A DNA stretch of 33,960 bases, from contig JAPXTA010000041.1 of assembly GCA_033812735.1 (NCBI GenBank), forward strand, positions 1-33,960, read 5' to 3'. The stretch is from JABFRJ01 sp033812735 (lineage in GTDB: Bacteria; Pseudomonadota; Alphaproteobacteria; Rhizobiales; Hyphomicrobiaceae). The notes under the pieces are model-generated. The model worked only from the letters and a program-made list of their open reading frames with translations, made no database searches and was not told the origin of the DNA. Below are positions 7,168 to 15,515 of the stretch, in pieces. Each line of letters opens with the position of its first letter. Position 1 is the first letter of the stretch. The translations under genes and the position numbers were made by a program.

Positions 7168-7756
7168 GCTTGGCGACGTCGGCGCCCTCGCCCAGCTCCT
7201 GCGCCGCGGCGGCGACGGCTTGCGCCGCCTGCATCGGCTGATAGCCGAGATTGGTCAGCGCGGAGATGGCTTCTGCCGTCGCGTTGCTTTCGACGGCCCC
7301 CACAGCGCCGGCCTTCGGTGGCGTTCCCGCCGGGACATTCAGACCAGCCACCGACAACGCCGGCGCCTTGTCCTTCAACTCCATCACGATGCGCTGGGCG
7401 AGCTTCTTGCCGACGCCTTGCGTCTGCTCGACCGCCTGCCAGTTGCCGAGGGCAATGGCATTGGCAAGGTCGTTCGGTGACAGTGTCCCGAGTACGGCCA
7501 AGGACACTTTTGCGCCGACGCCTTGGATGTTCTGAAGGGTGCGGAACCAGGTGCGTTCGAGTTCGGATACGAAGCCATAGAGGCGGATCGCATCCTCGCG
7601 CACGTGCGTATCGATCGTCAGCGTCGCATCATCGCCGATCTTCAGATTGCGCAACGCCCGCGCCGAGGCTTGCACCTCGTAGCCGACGCCGCCGACGTCG
7701 ATGATGAGGTGGCTCTCGCCGATGGCATCGACCTTGCCGCGTAGCTTGCCAATCAT
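7133..7756 (-). CDS. ruvA: Holliday junction DNA helicase subunit RuvA
   Basis: RuvA binds four-way DNA junctions as a tetramer and recruits the RuvB motor for branch migration in recombinational repair. The 207-residue protein has the N-terminal OB fold (MIGKLRGKVDAIGESHLIIDVGGVGYEV), the central helix-hairpin-helix region (NIQGVGAKVSLAVLG and QGVGKKLAQRIVMELKDK) and a C-terminal RuvB-contacting domain with ISALTNLGYQ. The ATG at 7756 has GAGGGG about seven bases upstream. The gene starts 12 bases after the ruvC stop, so the pair forms an operon; ruvB, which often follows, is not in this window. Confidence 0.97.
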   Translation of the reverse strand: MIGKLRGKVDAIGESHLIIDVGGVGYEVQASARALRNLKIGDDATLTIDTHVREDAIRLYGFVSELERTWFRTLQNIQGVGAKVSLAVLGTLSPNDLANAIALGNWQAVEQTQGVGKKLAQRIVMELKDKAPALSVAGLNVPAGTPPKAGAVGAVESNATAEAISALTNLGYQPMQAAQAVAAAAQELGEGADVAKLIRRGLKELAR

Positions 7757-7768
7757 GTCGAACCCCTC

Positions 7769-8290
7769 TTACGCGTTTTGCCTGGCTGCCAGTGCGGCGA
7801 TGTCGCGCACGCCGCGATGATTGGCATGGCAGATGGCGATGGCGAGCGCATCGGCCTCGTCCGCGCTCTCGAATTTTGCTTTCGGCAGCAGCATGCCGAC
7901 CATCATCTGGATTTGCTTCTTGTCGGCGTGCCCCGCACCAACAACTGACTTCTTGATCAGGTTCGGCGTGTACTCGGCCACACGGACGGATTTCATGGCG
8001 GGGGCGAGCAACGCGATGCCGCGGGCCTGGCCGAGCTTCAACGTCGCTTTGGCGTTTTCGTTGACGAAGGTCTCTTCGACGGCCGCCTCTTCAGGGGTGT
8101 GAGCGGCAATCACCGACGTGAGGCCGATGAACAGTTCGCTCAGCCGTTCGGCGAGCGATGTCTCGGCATCGGAGGTGATCAGGCCGCTTGCGACGTAGAC
8201 GAGCCGCACGCCATCGGACTCGATGATGCCCCATCCGGTGCGGCGTAGACCGGGATCGATGCCGAGGATGCGAATCAGACGTCTTTGCAT
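7769..8290 (-). CDS. ruvC: Crossover junction endodeoxyribonuclease RuvC
   Basis: RuvC resolves Holliday junctions by symmetrical nicking, acting with RuvAB. The 173-residue protein is full length. The metal-binding acidic residues of the RNase H-like fold are in place: D12 in GIDPG, E72 in VEETFVNENAK, and D144 and D147 in ADEADALAIA near the C-terminus. The ATG at 8290 starts directly before the first beta strand; an ATG at 8305 would add five residues and cannot be excluded, and neither has a strong ribosome binding site. It is the first gene of ruvC-ruvA. Confidence 0.96.
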   Translation of the reverse strand: MQRRLIRILGIDPGLRRTGWGIIESDGVRLVYVASGLITSDAETSLAERLSELFIGLTSVIAAHTPEEAAVEETFVNENAKATLKLGQARGIALLAPAMKSVRVAEYTPNLIKKSVVGAGHADKKQIQMMVGMLLPKAKFESADEADALAIAICHANHRGVRDIAALAARQNA

Positions 8291-8442
8291 GGTCTTGGCT
8301 AGCATAGCCGGACGATGAAAGTGATCTTTCTAAAGCGCGGTGGAAGCAGGCTGGGGATCATGCATCCTTTCGCCTGCCGCTGCGTTAGCCCCTTCAAGCC
8401 GGATTGTTCCGGCCGCACCGTCAAAGATAAGGGAGCCGGGTA

Positions 8443-8781
8443 ATGAATGTCGGAAAACTTTCTCTGATCGGCGCTGCCGCTGCCGTCGGCGCTTGGATGT
8501 TGCCGGCGCCGTCGGCGGAGGCGCATGGCCGGTACTGGCGCGGCGATCGTGTTCGCGTCGTCTACCGCAGCGTGCCACGCTACCGGGTCGTGTACCATGC
8601 CGTGCCGCGTTACCGGGTCGTCCATCGTCCGCGGTACTATTCAACGTACGCGTATCGGCCCTACCGCACCTATGACGACGGCTACTACGGCTGGGGTTAC
8701 CGCTATCGGCCGGGATTTTCGCTGAGCATCGGTCATCGCGGCGGCTTCATCGGCTTCGGCGGTGGCGGGTTCCGCTGGTGA
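8443..8781 (+). CDS. Small secreted Tyr/Arg-rich protein with internal repeat
   Basis: A 112-residue protein with a signal peptide (residues 1-27, ending SAEA). The mature part is extremely rich in Tyr, Arg and Gly, contains two near-identical units (VVYRSVPRYR and VVYHAVPRYR) and ends in a glycine-rich segment (GGFIGFGGGGFRW). Proteins of this composition are common in the alphaproteobacterial envelope; their function is not known. GGGAG lies eight bases before the ATG. The gene is monocistronic, closed by a strong terminator. Confidence 0.75.
   Translation: MNVGKLSLIGAAAAVGAWMLPAPSAEAHGRYWRGDRVRVVYRSVPRYRVVYHAVPRYRVVHRPRYYSTYAYRPYRTYDDGYYGWGYRYRPGFSLSIGHRGGFIGFGGGGFRW
8557..8616 (+). repeat. 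Tandem 30-bp coding repeat, two units
   Basis: Units at 8557-8586 and 8587-8616 both start GTCGT and end TACCGG, differ at a few positions and encode VVYRSVPRYR and VVYHAVPRYR. Most differences are third-codon changes or conservative, so the duplication is not recent. Confidence 0.8.
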
Positions 8782-8817
8782 GGCTGCACCGCTAAATGCA
8801 GCCAGCCGAAATGCAAA

Positions 8818-8841
8818 GAGCCCGGGATGCGTCCCGGGCTC
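8818..8841. terminator. Strong bidirectional hairpin terminator
   Basis: A perfect 10-bp GC-rich stem (GAGCCCGGGA at 8818-8827, TCCCGGGCTC at 8832-8841) closes the four-base loop TGCG. A T-rich stretch (TCTGTTTCTT) follows on the plus strand and As precede it. It lies between the convergent Tyr/Arg-rich and DsbA-like genes. Confidence 0.9.
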
Positions 8842-8864
8842 TCTGTTTCTTGCGGTGATGGCCG

Positions 8865-9788
8865 TCAGCAGACCTTGCAGCCGCCGTTCTTGCGCAGATC
8901 GACCACTGCGGCCGCGAGCAATTCGCTCAGACCTTCGGGGGCGCCAGGAATGACCTTGTCGCCGACTAGGAAGTGCGGCGTTCCCTGAATGCCCATCTTC
9001 TGCGCGAGCGCACGCGTGCGGTCGATTTCTTTCTTCACTTCGGCTGACGCCATATCGGTTTTGATTTTCGGCATGTTGAGGCCGAGCTTCTCTGCGGCGC
9101 GAAGCGCGCTTGCCTCGTTCGCCTGGCCCTGCGTCTCGAGCATGGCGCGGTGGAATTCCCAGTACTTGCCCTGCATCTTGGCTGCGAGCGCCACGCGCGC
9201 TGCTTCTTCCGAGCCTTTCGACAGGATCGGGAACTCCTTGAGGACGATCTTGACGTTCTTGTCCTTGTCGGCGACCCGGGCGAGGTCGGGTAGCGCCTTC
9301 TTGCAGTAGCCGCAGTTGTAATCGAAGAACTCGACGATCGTCACATCGCCCTTGGGATTGCCGGCAACCGGCGCGGACGGCGCGCGGAAGATCTCGTCGG
9401 CGTTGTCCTTGAGTGCGACCTGCATACGCTCGGACTGGATCTTCTCCATTTTGGATTCGAGCGCGGTCTGCACTTCCATCATCACCTCAGGGTTCTTCAT
9501 GAGGTAGTCTTTGATGATGGCCTCGATCTGCTTCTTCTGGTCAGCCGAAAACTCAGCGGCGCCCTGGGTCTTGATAACAGGCAGTGCCGCGACCGGCGGC
9601 GGCAGACCAACCGGGAGACCGGCGGCTTCCGCCACACCGACCGGGCGCTGGCCGATGAGAGCCGCAGCCCCAACGAGCAAGACCGCCGGGACGGCGAGGG
9701 CGATCGCCTTGCGTGCCGTCAGGTTGCGTACCGTCAGACTGCGTGCCGTCAGGGCCTGATAGATGGCGCCGACCTTGGAAAGGGACAT
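8865..9788 (-). CDS. DsbA family thiol-disulphide oxidoreductase, membrane-anchored
   Basis: A 307-residue protein of the DsbA/thioredoxin superfamily, likely acting on periplasmic disulphides. A hydrophobic segment (about residues 27-46) forms a signal anchor or signal peptide. The thioredoxin fold begins near residue 148 (GDVTIVEFFDYNCGYC) with the active site CGYC at 159-162; the cis-proline loop is QGTPHFLVG. Before it lies a helical region (QKKQIEAIIKDYLMKNPEV) common to the Com1/DsbA-like group. An unusual point is the extreme C-terminus, which ends in CKVC (C304, C307). A 15-bp triple repeat encodes the stretch just before the hydrophobic segment. AGGAG lies eight bases before the ATG at 9788. 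Confidence 0.9.
   Translation of the reverse strand: MSLSKVGAIYQALTARSLTVRNLTARKAIALAVPAVLLVGAAALIGQRPVGVAEAAGLPVGLPPPVAALPVIKTQGAAEFSADQKKQIEAIIKDYLMKNPEVMMEVQTALESKMEKIQSERMQVALKDNADEIFRAPSAPVAGNPKGDVTIVEFFDYNCGYCKKALPDLARVADKDKNVKIVLKEFPILSKGSEEAARVALAAKMQGKYWEFHRAMLETQGQANEASALRAAEKLGLNMPKIKTDMASAEVKKEIDRTRALAQKMGIQGTPHFLVGDKVIPGAPEGLSELLAAAVVDLRKNGGCKVC
9710..9754 (-). repeat. 15-bp tandem repeat, three units, in DsbA-like gene
   Basis: On the plus strand the units TGCGTGCCGTCAGGT, TGCGTACCGTCAGAC and TGCGTGCCGTCAGGG follow each other. On the coding strand they give the pentapeptides LTARS, LTVRN and LTARK immediately before the membrane segment. Confidence 0.85.
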
Positions 9789-9852
9789 TTCGGAACTCCT
9801 ATGGACCGCCCCTGGCGGACGGCGTGGTCTCGTGTTCGATGGTTGCCAGCGA

Positions 9853-11256
9853 TCAGGTCGGCGGCTTGTAGGCAATGATATCCTCGGCCTTAATCCACTC
9901 TGGCGTGCCTTGTGGCAACTTAGTTTGGGCCCGCTTCGCGAAGATTTGAGCCTGTTTGACGTTGCCTTCGATGAAATGGGCCTGGGCGGCGGACAAATCG
10001 GCCTGCGGACCAAGGCCCTTTTTGTAATAAGCCTTCGCCAACTGATGGTAGGCGTTCGAATTGTCGACATCCCTAACGGCGGCGCGGCGCAGCAGAGCGA
10101 GCGAATCATCGACCAGCGCCGGGTCTTCCGTGCCGAGTTGGGCCTGGGCGAGGTACACCTGCATCAACGGCTCTTCGCCGCCCGCAAGTTGTAGGGCCTT
10201 GCGCATGTGCGGTATGGCCTCGCGGTACTTGCCCTGCTGGTAGTGGAGCGTGCCCTTCAGTTCCCAGAAATAGGGGTTGTTCGGCTGCTCGCGGATGAGG
10301 GCGTCGACCTCGGCAATCGCATCGGTGCAGCGGCCCGAGCAGTTGCGCGCGATGGCCCGGGCATAGCGGGCGGGAAGGCTGTTGTCCGAGGCCGGGTAGC
10401 GATTGAAGACATTGCCCGGGCGGTCCAAATAACCGGCGATCTTGGCCCGCATCATGTCATGCCGCAATTGAAGCGCCGGCGGGTCGGTCACGGTCAGGTG
10501 CGGGCTTGAGTTGACGCGATTGCGCAGCTGGGCGATGCGGTCGGTCGCCACGGGGTGGCTGCGCACGAACGGATCCTGGTATTGTTCGGAAATGTACTCC
10601 TGGCGTGCAAAGCGCTCGAACGTATCGAGCATGCCCTTGCCGGACTGCTTCGTGGCGTTGAGGTAGTTGAGGCCTGCTTGATCGGCGGCGGCTTCCTGCG
10701 AGCGGCGCTCGGCAAGAAGCGAGCGCATGATGACGTCGTTGCCGCCGAGCATCACGCCTTGGCCGACGTTGCCGAGTTCGCGGCCACTATCGTTGCCCGA
10801 CGTCGCCCCGGCGATGAGCGCGCCAAGCCCCAGCGCGGTGATCAACAGTGCCTTGGTCTGGTCGCGCGCGATGCGGGTGCGCAATGCGGCAAGGTGGCCG
10901 CCGGTAATGTGGCCAATCTCGTGAGCGAGGACACCGATCACCTCGTTCGGCGTCTTCGCCTGGGTAAGGGTGCCGGAATTTATGAAGACGTTGCGGCCGT
11001 CGGCGACGAACGCGTTGAACGAATCGTGCCGCACGATGCGGACGGCGATGTTGTTGGCGCCGAGGCCGGCCACTTTGAACAGCGGACGGGCATAATCCTT
11101 GAGAACGCCCTCGATCTCGGTGTCGCGGATGAGCGGGATACCCTGTGCGGCAACCGGCGCGGCGGTGGAGACGAGCAAGGCTGCGGCTGCGACGGCGGCG
11201 GCAGCGGTCCGGCCAACCGATGTGCGATTGCGACGATCCGGTGCGATAACTGGCAC
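9853..11256 (-). CDS. M48 family metalloprotease with TPR domain (BepA-like)
   Basis: A 467-residue exported zinc metalloprotease with a C-terminal tetratricopeptide region, the architecture of BepA/YfgC, which controls the quality of outer-membrane proteins in the periplasm. The signal peptide covers about residues 1-38 (ending APVAAQ). The M48 zinc motif is HEIGH at 112-116, followed by GGHLAALRTR; the third ligand is expected in the SQEAAADQAGLNYL segment. TPR-like helices follow from about residue 320. The GTG at 11256 has a near-perfect GAGGAGGG seven bases upstream, which decides the start. It is transcribed away from the aminotransferase gene. Confidence 0.92.
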   Translation of the reverse strand: MPVIAPDRRNRTSVGRTAAAAVAAAALLVSTAAPVAAQGIPLIRDTEIEGVLKDYARPLFKVAGLGANNIAVRIVRHDSFNAFVADGRNVFINSGTLTQAKTPNEVIGVLAHEIGHITGGHLAALRTRIARDQTKALLITALGLGALIAGATSGNDSGRELGNVGQGVMLGGNDVIMRSLLAERRSQEAAADQAGLNYLNATKQSGKGMLDTFERFARQEYISEQYQDPFVRSHPVATDRIAQLRNRVNSSPHLTVTDPPALQLRHDMMRAKIAGYLDRPGNVFNRYPASDNSLPARYARAIARNCSGRCTDAIAEVDALIREQPNNPYFWELKGTLHYQQGKYREAIPHMRKALQLAGGEEPLMQVYLAQAQLGTEDPALVDDSLALLRRAAVRDVDNSNAYHQLAKAYYKKGLGPQADLSAAQAHFIEGNVKQAQIFAKRAQTKLPQGTPEWIKAEDIIAYKPPT

Positions 11257-11433
11257 GCGGCGACCCTCCTCAGGCTGAGCTGCCGGCGGTAACGCGGGCC
11301 GGCGTCCCTACATATAGCTGCGCAGACGGGGAGAAACCATGACAACAGGGCAGCGTGAATTGTGCTATCAGCCGTGATTGCGGCGATGCGGTGGCCGCGA
11401 TGGCGGGAATTTGCCGCAACTCCAGTGGGATGG

Positions 11434-12666
11434 ATGATGGACGCGCAGTCGAAGCCAAATTCAGCGGGGCCGGCCCCTTCGCGGCGGAGCGAGGTCGAAC
11501 CGTTCAAGGTCATGGACGTGATGCGGGCGGCGGCGGCGCGAGAGGCGGCCGGGCACCGGGTCATCCACATGGAAGTGGGCCAGCCGGGCACGGCGGCGCC
11601 AGACGAGGCGCTCGGTGCCGTCGAGCGCATCATGCGCACCGACAAAATGGGCTATACGCTGGCGCTTGGCCTGCCGGAATTGCGGGCGCGGATCTCACAG
11701 CTCTACCGCGATCGCTACGGCCTCTCGATCGCGCCCGAGCGGATCGTAGTGACGACCGGCTCGTCGAGCGGATTCCTGCTGTCTTTCATTTCCGCCCTCG
11801 ACGCAGGCGACCGCATCCTGCTGCCGACACCCGGTTACCCCTGCTATCTCAACGTCGCGCTGTCGCTGAACTTGTCGCCGGTGTTTCTCGCGAGCGGCCC
11901 TGACAATCGCTGGACGCTCGACACGGATCACCTTGCCGACACCGCGCGTCAGTTCGGCGCCAAGGCGCTGCTGGTCGCGAGCCCGAACAATCCGACGGGA
12001 ACGATGCTCCCACCGGAACGGCTGGAGGCGGTCGTCAAGGCCTGCCGCGATGCCGGCATGTGGCTCATATCCGACGAGATCTATCACGGTCTCACTTACG
12101 GCGTGCCGGAGCAAAGTGCGCTTGCCTACAGCGACGACGCGATCGTCATCAACTCGTTCTCCAAGTATCACTCGATGACCGGCTGGCGAATCGGCTGGAT
12201 GGTCGTACACGAGCGGCTCGTGCGCACGGTCGAGCGCTTGGCGCAGAACTATTTCATCTGCCCGCCGACCGTGTCGCAGCACGCGGCACTCGCGGCATTC
12301 GACGCGACGCCGGAACTCGAGCGGCTGAAAAAAGTCTACGCCGCCAATCGCGCGTTGCTGGTGGACGCATTGCCGAAGCTCGGCTTCGACTGCTCGGTGC
12401 CTGCGGATGGCGCGTTCTATCTCTATGCCAATGTCTCGAAACTGACCGATAGCTCTTCGGCCTTCACGCGCAAGATGCTCGATGAAGCGGGTATCGCGGC
12501 GACCGGCGGCGCGGATTTCCATATGCGCGGCGATTTCCCCGTGGTGGGTGCGGCATCGGCAGCCGAAGAAGCCAAGCGCGGCGAACAGTTCGTGCGCTTC
12601 TCCTATTCGATCACCACCGACGACGTGCAGGAAGGCATCCGTCGCTTGCAGGCATGGTTGAAATAG
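11434..12666 (+). CDS. Pyridoxal-phosphate-dependent aminotransferase, class I/II
   Basis: A 410-residue fold-type I aminotransferase, homologous to aspartate and aromatic aminotransferases. Visible motifs are TTGSSSGFLLSF (cofactor phosphate contact), ASPNNPTGT (the Asn pairing with the cofactor ring region), SDEIYHGLTYG (the conserved Asp/Tyr) and the Schiff-base lysine in NSFSKYHSMTGWRIGW. The C-terminal small domain ends in FVRFSYSITTDDVQEGIRRL. The start is taken at ATG 11434 (or ATG 11437), after GTGGGA; residues encoded further upstream, from 11362, do not look like part of the family. Its amino acid substrate is not evident. It is followed after nine bases by a membrane methyltransferase-like gene. 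Confidence 0.9.
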   Translation: MMDAQSKPNSAGPAPSRRSEVEPFKVMDVMRAAAAREAAGHRVIHMEVGQPGTAAPDEALGAVERIMRTDKMGYTLALGLPELRARISQLYRDRYGLSIAPERIVVTTGSSSGFLLSFISALDAGDRILLPTPGYPCYLNVALSLNLSPVFLASGPDNRWTLDTDHLADTARQFGAKALLVASPNNPTGTMLPPERLEAVVKACRDAGMWLISDEIYHGLTYGVPEQSALAYSDDAIVINSFSKYHSMTGWRIGWMVVHERLVRTVERLAQNYFICPPTVSQHAALAAFDATPELERLKKVYAANRALLVDALPKLGFDCSVPADGAFYLYANVSKLTDSSSAFTRKMLDEAGIAATGGADFHMRGDFPVVGAASAAEEAKRGEQFVRFSYSITTDDVQEGIRRLQAWLK

Positions 12667-12675
12667 CGCGCCCCG

Positions 12676-13278
12676 ATGTTTCCAACTCTTGAAACGCCTT
12701 TGATTTGGCTCGGCGGCATCGTTGCCGTCGTCTTGAATGTGTTGCTGCTGGCGACGCTTACATACAGACCGTTGCGCATCTGGCCGACGCCGGGGCCCGG
12801 CACGTGGCAATACTACGTGTGGTGGGTGCTGTTTCGCGGGTTGAATGTGCTCACGTTTGCCGTCGCGATTGCCGGACTGGGTGGAGCACCGGCGCTGGGG
12901 TTGCCGATGTGGCTACGGCTGCTCGCACTCGCCGTGCTCATCGCCTCGATCGCGGTCTTTCTCTACGCCTTCTTCGTGCTCGGCCGCGACAACAGCTACG
13001 GCGCGAGCGACGGCCTTGTGACGGCGGGCATCTACCAGTGGAGCCGCAATCCGCAGAACGCGATGCTGATCGTGGTCTACGCTGCACTCGCACTCGCCGC
13101 CGACCGCTGGCCGGTCTACGTGCTCTCCGGCGCGATGATGCTGGTCTATTTTCTGATGGTGCTCGCCGAAGAGCCTTGGCTGCGCGAGATCTACGGCGAG
13201 GCCTATGACCAGTATTGCCGGGAAGTCCCGCGCTTCTTCAATTGGCGGCGGTTGATCACGGCGAACAACGCGGTTTAG
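12676..13278 (+). CDS. Isoprenylcysteine carboxylmethyltransferase/PEMT-like membrane protein
   Basis: A 200-residue integral membrane protein with about four to five hydrophobic segments. The C-terminal half carries the signature of the ICMT/phospholipid methyltransferase superfamily: LVTAGIYQWSRNPQNAML, then EEPWLREIYGEAYDQYCREVPRF, where the RxP and EE/Y residues bind S-adenosylmethionine. Bacterial members mostly have unknown substrates. Only nine bases separate it from the aminotransferase stop, so the two are probably one transcript, although there is no clear ribosome binding site before the ATG. Confidence 0.82.
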   Translation: MFPTLETPLIWLGGIVAVVLNVLLLATLTYRPLRIWPTPGPGTWQYYVWWVLFRGLNVLTFAVAIAGLGGAPALGLPMWLRLLALAVLIASIAVFLYAFFVLGRDNSYGASDGLVTAGIYQWSRNPQNAMLIVVYAALALAADRWPVYVLSGAMMLVYFLMVLAEEPWLREIYGEAYDQYCREVPRFFNWRRLITANNAV

Positions 13279-13409
13279 CGAGCTTGCGCGGTTTTGACCG
13301 ACCGTCTATCACTCTTCTCATCCACACGCTGGACCTCTCGGCTTTCGCGCGCCAATGCGAGACCACCGACGGGAAAAGCCGGTAACGCTCGTCCAAAGGC
13401 GCAACGCAC

Positions 13410-14027
13410 ATGCTTCTCCTCATCGATAACTACGACAGCTTCACCTACAATCTCGTCCATTATCTCGGCGAGCTCGGCGCGGACATCGAGGTCCGCCGCA
13501 ACGACAAGATCAGCGTCGATGACGCGCTTTCCCTGAAGCCCAAAGGCATCGTGCTCTCGCCCGGCCCCTGCACGCCGACGGAAGCGGGGATATGCCTCGA
13601 TCTCGTCGCCGCCGCTGCGAAGGCGAAAGTCCCGCTGCTCGGCGTCTGCCTCGGTCATCAGACGATTGGCCAGGCGTTCGGCGGCGTTGTGAAACGCGCG
13701 CCGGTGCCGATGCACGGCAAGCTTTCGACCATCAAGACGACGCGCAAGGGACTGTTCAACGGATTGCCAAGATCGATCGAGGTGACGCGTTACCACTCGC
13801 TGATCGTGGAACGCGAGACATTGCCGTCTTGTCTCGAGATCACCGCAGAGACCGACGACGGGCTGATCATGGCGATGCAGCATCACGACTTGCCGATCCA
13901 CGGTGTGCAGTTTCATCCCGAAAGTATCGCCTCCGAACACGGGCACGCGATGCTCGCAAACTTTCTCGAGGCCGCTGGCTTCGCACCAAAGCGGCTCAAC
14001 ACGAAGACCGCGCGTGTCGCCGCGTAG
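13410..14027 (+). CDS. trpG: Anthranilate/aminodeoxychorismate synthase component II (glutamine amidotransferase)
   Basis: A 205-residue class I glutamine amidotransferase that supplies ammonia to anthranilate synthase (tryptophan) or aminodeoxychorismate synthase (folate). The opening MLLLIDNYDSFTYNLVHYLG and LSPGPCTPTEAG are typical of TrpG/PabA. The catalytic triad is visible as C80 in GVCLGHQ and H169 with E171 in FHPES. TrpG and PabA cannot be separated by these motifs and one protein may serve both pathways. Unlike many relatives, no trpE, trpD or trpC lies next to it in this window; the neighbours are a membrane methyltransferase-like gene and a bactofilin gene. Confidence 0.9.
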   Translation: MLLLIDNYDSFTYNLVHYLGELGADIEVRRNDKISVDDALSLKPKGIVLSPGPCTPTEAGICLDLVAAAAKAKVPLLGVCLGHQTIGQAFGGVVKRAPVPMHGKLSTIKTTRKGLFNGLPRSIEVTRYHSLIVERETLPSCLEITAETDDGLIMAMQHHDLPIHGVQFHPESIASEHGHAMLANFLEAAGFAPKRLNTKTARVAA

Positions 14028-14172
14028 GTCGCCGTAACTCTCAGATCGAGTTTTATAATTTTACCGATTCTGTGTGCACGCCCAGGTTCATTGCACACGG
14101 TTAATCCGCATGCATACCGTGTGTCGCTGGATTGTCATTTTCCAGTTTTTGTTGCGTAGAGGGTCAAACGCG
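14028..14172 (+). promoter_or_regulatory. AT-rich leader of the bactofilin gene with TATAAT
   Basis: This 145-base gap is clearly AT-richer than its surroundings. It holds a perfect -10 hexamer TATAAT at 14054-14059, although no good -35 lies 16-18 bases before it, and a later TTGCAC at 14091. AGAGGG at 14158-14163 is the ribosome binding site of the bactofilin gene. Confidence 0.35.
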
Positions 14173-14721
14173 ATGCTTTTCAGAAAAGATACTGCTTCAA
14201 CGGAGACGGCCAAGTTTCCCCCGCCGCAACCCGCCGTGAAGGCGCCCCCGGTTGCCGCCAAGACGGCTCCACCACCCGGACGCCAATCCCCTTTCGCGGG
14301 CGTCAACGCGGAAGGCGTGGTTCTAGTCGGCAAAGGCACGAAATCGACCGGCGAGATCAAGAACGCGAGCGTGATCGAGATCCAGGGCGACTTCGACGGC
14401 GACGTGACGGCGAGCGCCGTCATCGTGCGCGAGGGTGCGACGTTCAAGGGTAACATCTACGCCGAGTTCGTCGAAGCACACGGGTTCATCGAGGGGTCGT
14501 TGATCGCGGAACAGCTGCTCGATATCCGCTCGACCGGCAACATCACGGCAGAAGTTCGCTACGGACAGCTCTGCATCGCAACGGGCGGACGGATCAGCGG
14601 CAACATTCAGACGCATACCATCGAGGGAGCTGCCCTGGAGCGGGCCGACCTTGGGCCGGCGTCGGCCAATCCAGGCGTTTCCGCTGGTCAGCCGGCGGGC
14701 CACTTGCACGTGGTGTCCTGA
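14173..14721 (+). CDS. Bactofilin (polymer-forming cytoskeletal protein)
   Basis: A 182-residue protein with the bactofilin domain, a right-handed beta helix that polymerises without nucleotide and organises cell-envelope processes. The domain covers about residues 50-150 and is recognisable from GTKSTGEIKNASVIEIQGDFDGDV, then the successive turns ASAVIVREGATFKGNIYAEF, HGFIEGSLIA and TGNITAEV. It is flanked by a Pro/Ala-rich N-terminal tail (residues 15-45) and a short disordered C-terminus, as usual for the family. ATG 14173 is chosen for the AGAGGG nine bases upstream; the longer frame starting at 14074 includes the AT-rich leader and is unlikely to be translated. Confidence 0.88.
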   Translation: MLFRKDTASTETAKFPPPQPAVKAPPVAAKTAPPPGRQSPFAGVNAEGVVLVGKGTKSTGEIKNASVIEIQGDFDGDVTASAVIVREGATFKGNIYAEFVEAHGFIEGSLIAEQLLDIRSTGNITAEVRYGQLCIATGGRISGNIQTHTIEGAALERADLGPASANPGVSAGQPAGHLHVVS

Positions 14722-14778
14722 TGCGGCGGGCGGCCGTTTACGGTTCGCTTACCGAATCGGCCGCTCTGTCAGCGTGGC

Positions 14779-15489
14779 ATGCACACGCTTTGGCATTTCC
14801 GACTTTGCCCGTTGTCCCGCTCAATCCGCATGGCTTTGAGCGAGAGCGGCATTGCGTGCGCTCTGGTCGAGGAAAAGCCGTGGGACTGGCGTCCGCAGTT
14901 TCTCGACCTCAATCCGGCCGCCGAGTTGCCTGTCCTTCAACTCGATGACGGACAGCTGCTCTGCGGCGCCTACGCCATCTCGGAGTTCATCGCCGAAGAA
15001 GGCATTGTCGCGGGGCTCGACGAGTCGGCGATTGCCGCTGCGCCGATTTCGCTTTTTCCTGGATCGCGCGAGGATCGCGCCGAAGTGCGGCGGCTCGTCG
15101 ATTGGTTCAACGGAAAGATGCACCGCGAGGTGACCCGGGAATTCCTCTACGAGAAGGTCTACTCGCGCATGGCGGGTGGCATGCGTCACACGCCCGACGT
15201 CGACATGCTGCGGGCGATCCGCTCGAACCTGCGCTATCACTTGAGCTACGTCGGCTTTCTCGCCTATCAGCGAAACTGGCTCGCCGGTGAAGCACTGAGT
15301 TTCGCGGACATCGCGGCTGCGGCGCATCTGTCGACGATCGACTACCTTGGCGAGGTCCCTTGGGACGAGCATCCCGCGGCGAAGGACTGGTACATGCGGG
15401 TCAAGTCGCGGCCCTCGCTAAGAGCGATCCTCACCGACCGCGTGCCGGGGGCGCATCCGCCGCCACACTATGGCGAACTCGATTTCTGA
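14779..15489 (+). CDS. Glutathione S-transferase family protein
   Basis: A 236-residue cytosolic GST-like protein. The N-terminal thioredoxin-like domain (about residues 1-75) shows LCPLSRSIRMALSE, with the CPxS-type active site (Cys10), then NPAAELPVLQLDDG with the cis-proline that contacts glutathione. The helical C-terminal domain includes the conserved SFADIAAAAHL segment (about 172-182). Such proteins conjugate or reduce substrates with glutathione; the target is unknown. Start ATG 14779 lies directly before the first beta strand. It is convergent with the large dehydrogenase gene, 26 bases apart. Confidence 0.87.
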   Translation: MHTLWHFRLCPLSRSIRMALSESGIACALVEEKPWDWRPQFLDLNPAAELPVLQLDDGQLLCGAYAISEFIAEEGIVAGLDESAIAAAPISLFPGSREDRAEVRRLVDWFNGKMHREVTREFLYEKVYSRMAGGMRHTPDVDMLRAIRSNLRYHLSYVGFLAYQRNWLAGEALSFADIAAAAHLSTIDYLGEVPWDEHPAAKDWYMRVKSRPSLRAILTDRVPGAHPPPHYGELDF

Positions 15490-15515
15490 GCCGACGCGTG
15501 GCGGACACCGGCTGT

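Noticed and set aside
11695..12810. 371-residue minus-strand frame opposite the aminotransferase gene
   Set aside because: Shadow of a clear class I/II aminotransferase; no motif, biased composition.
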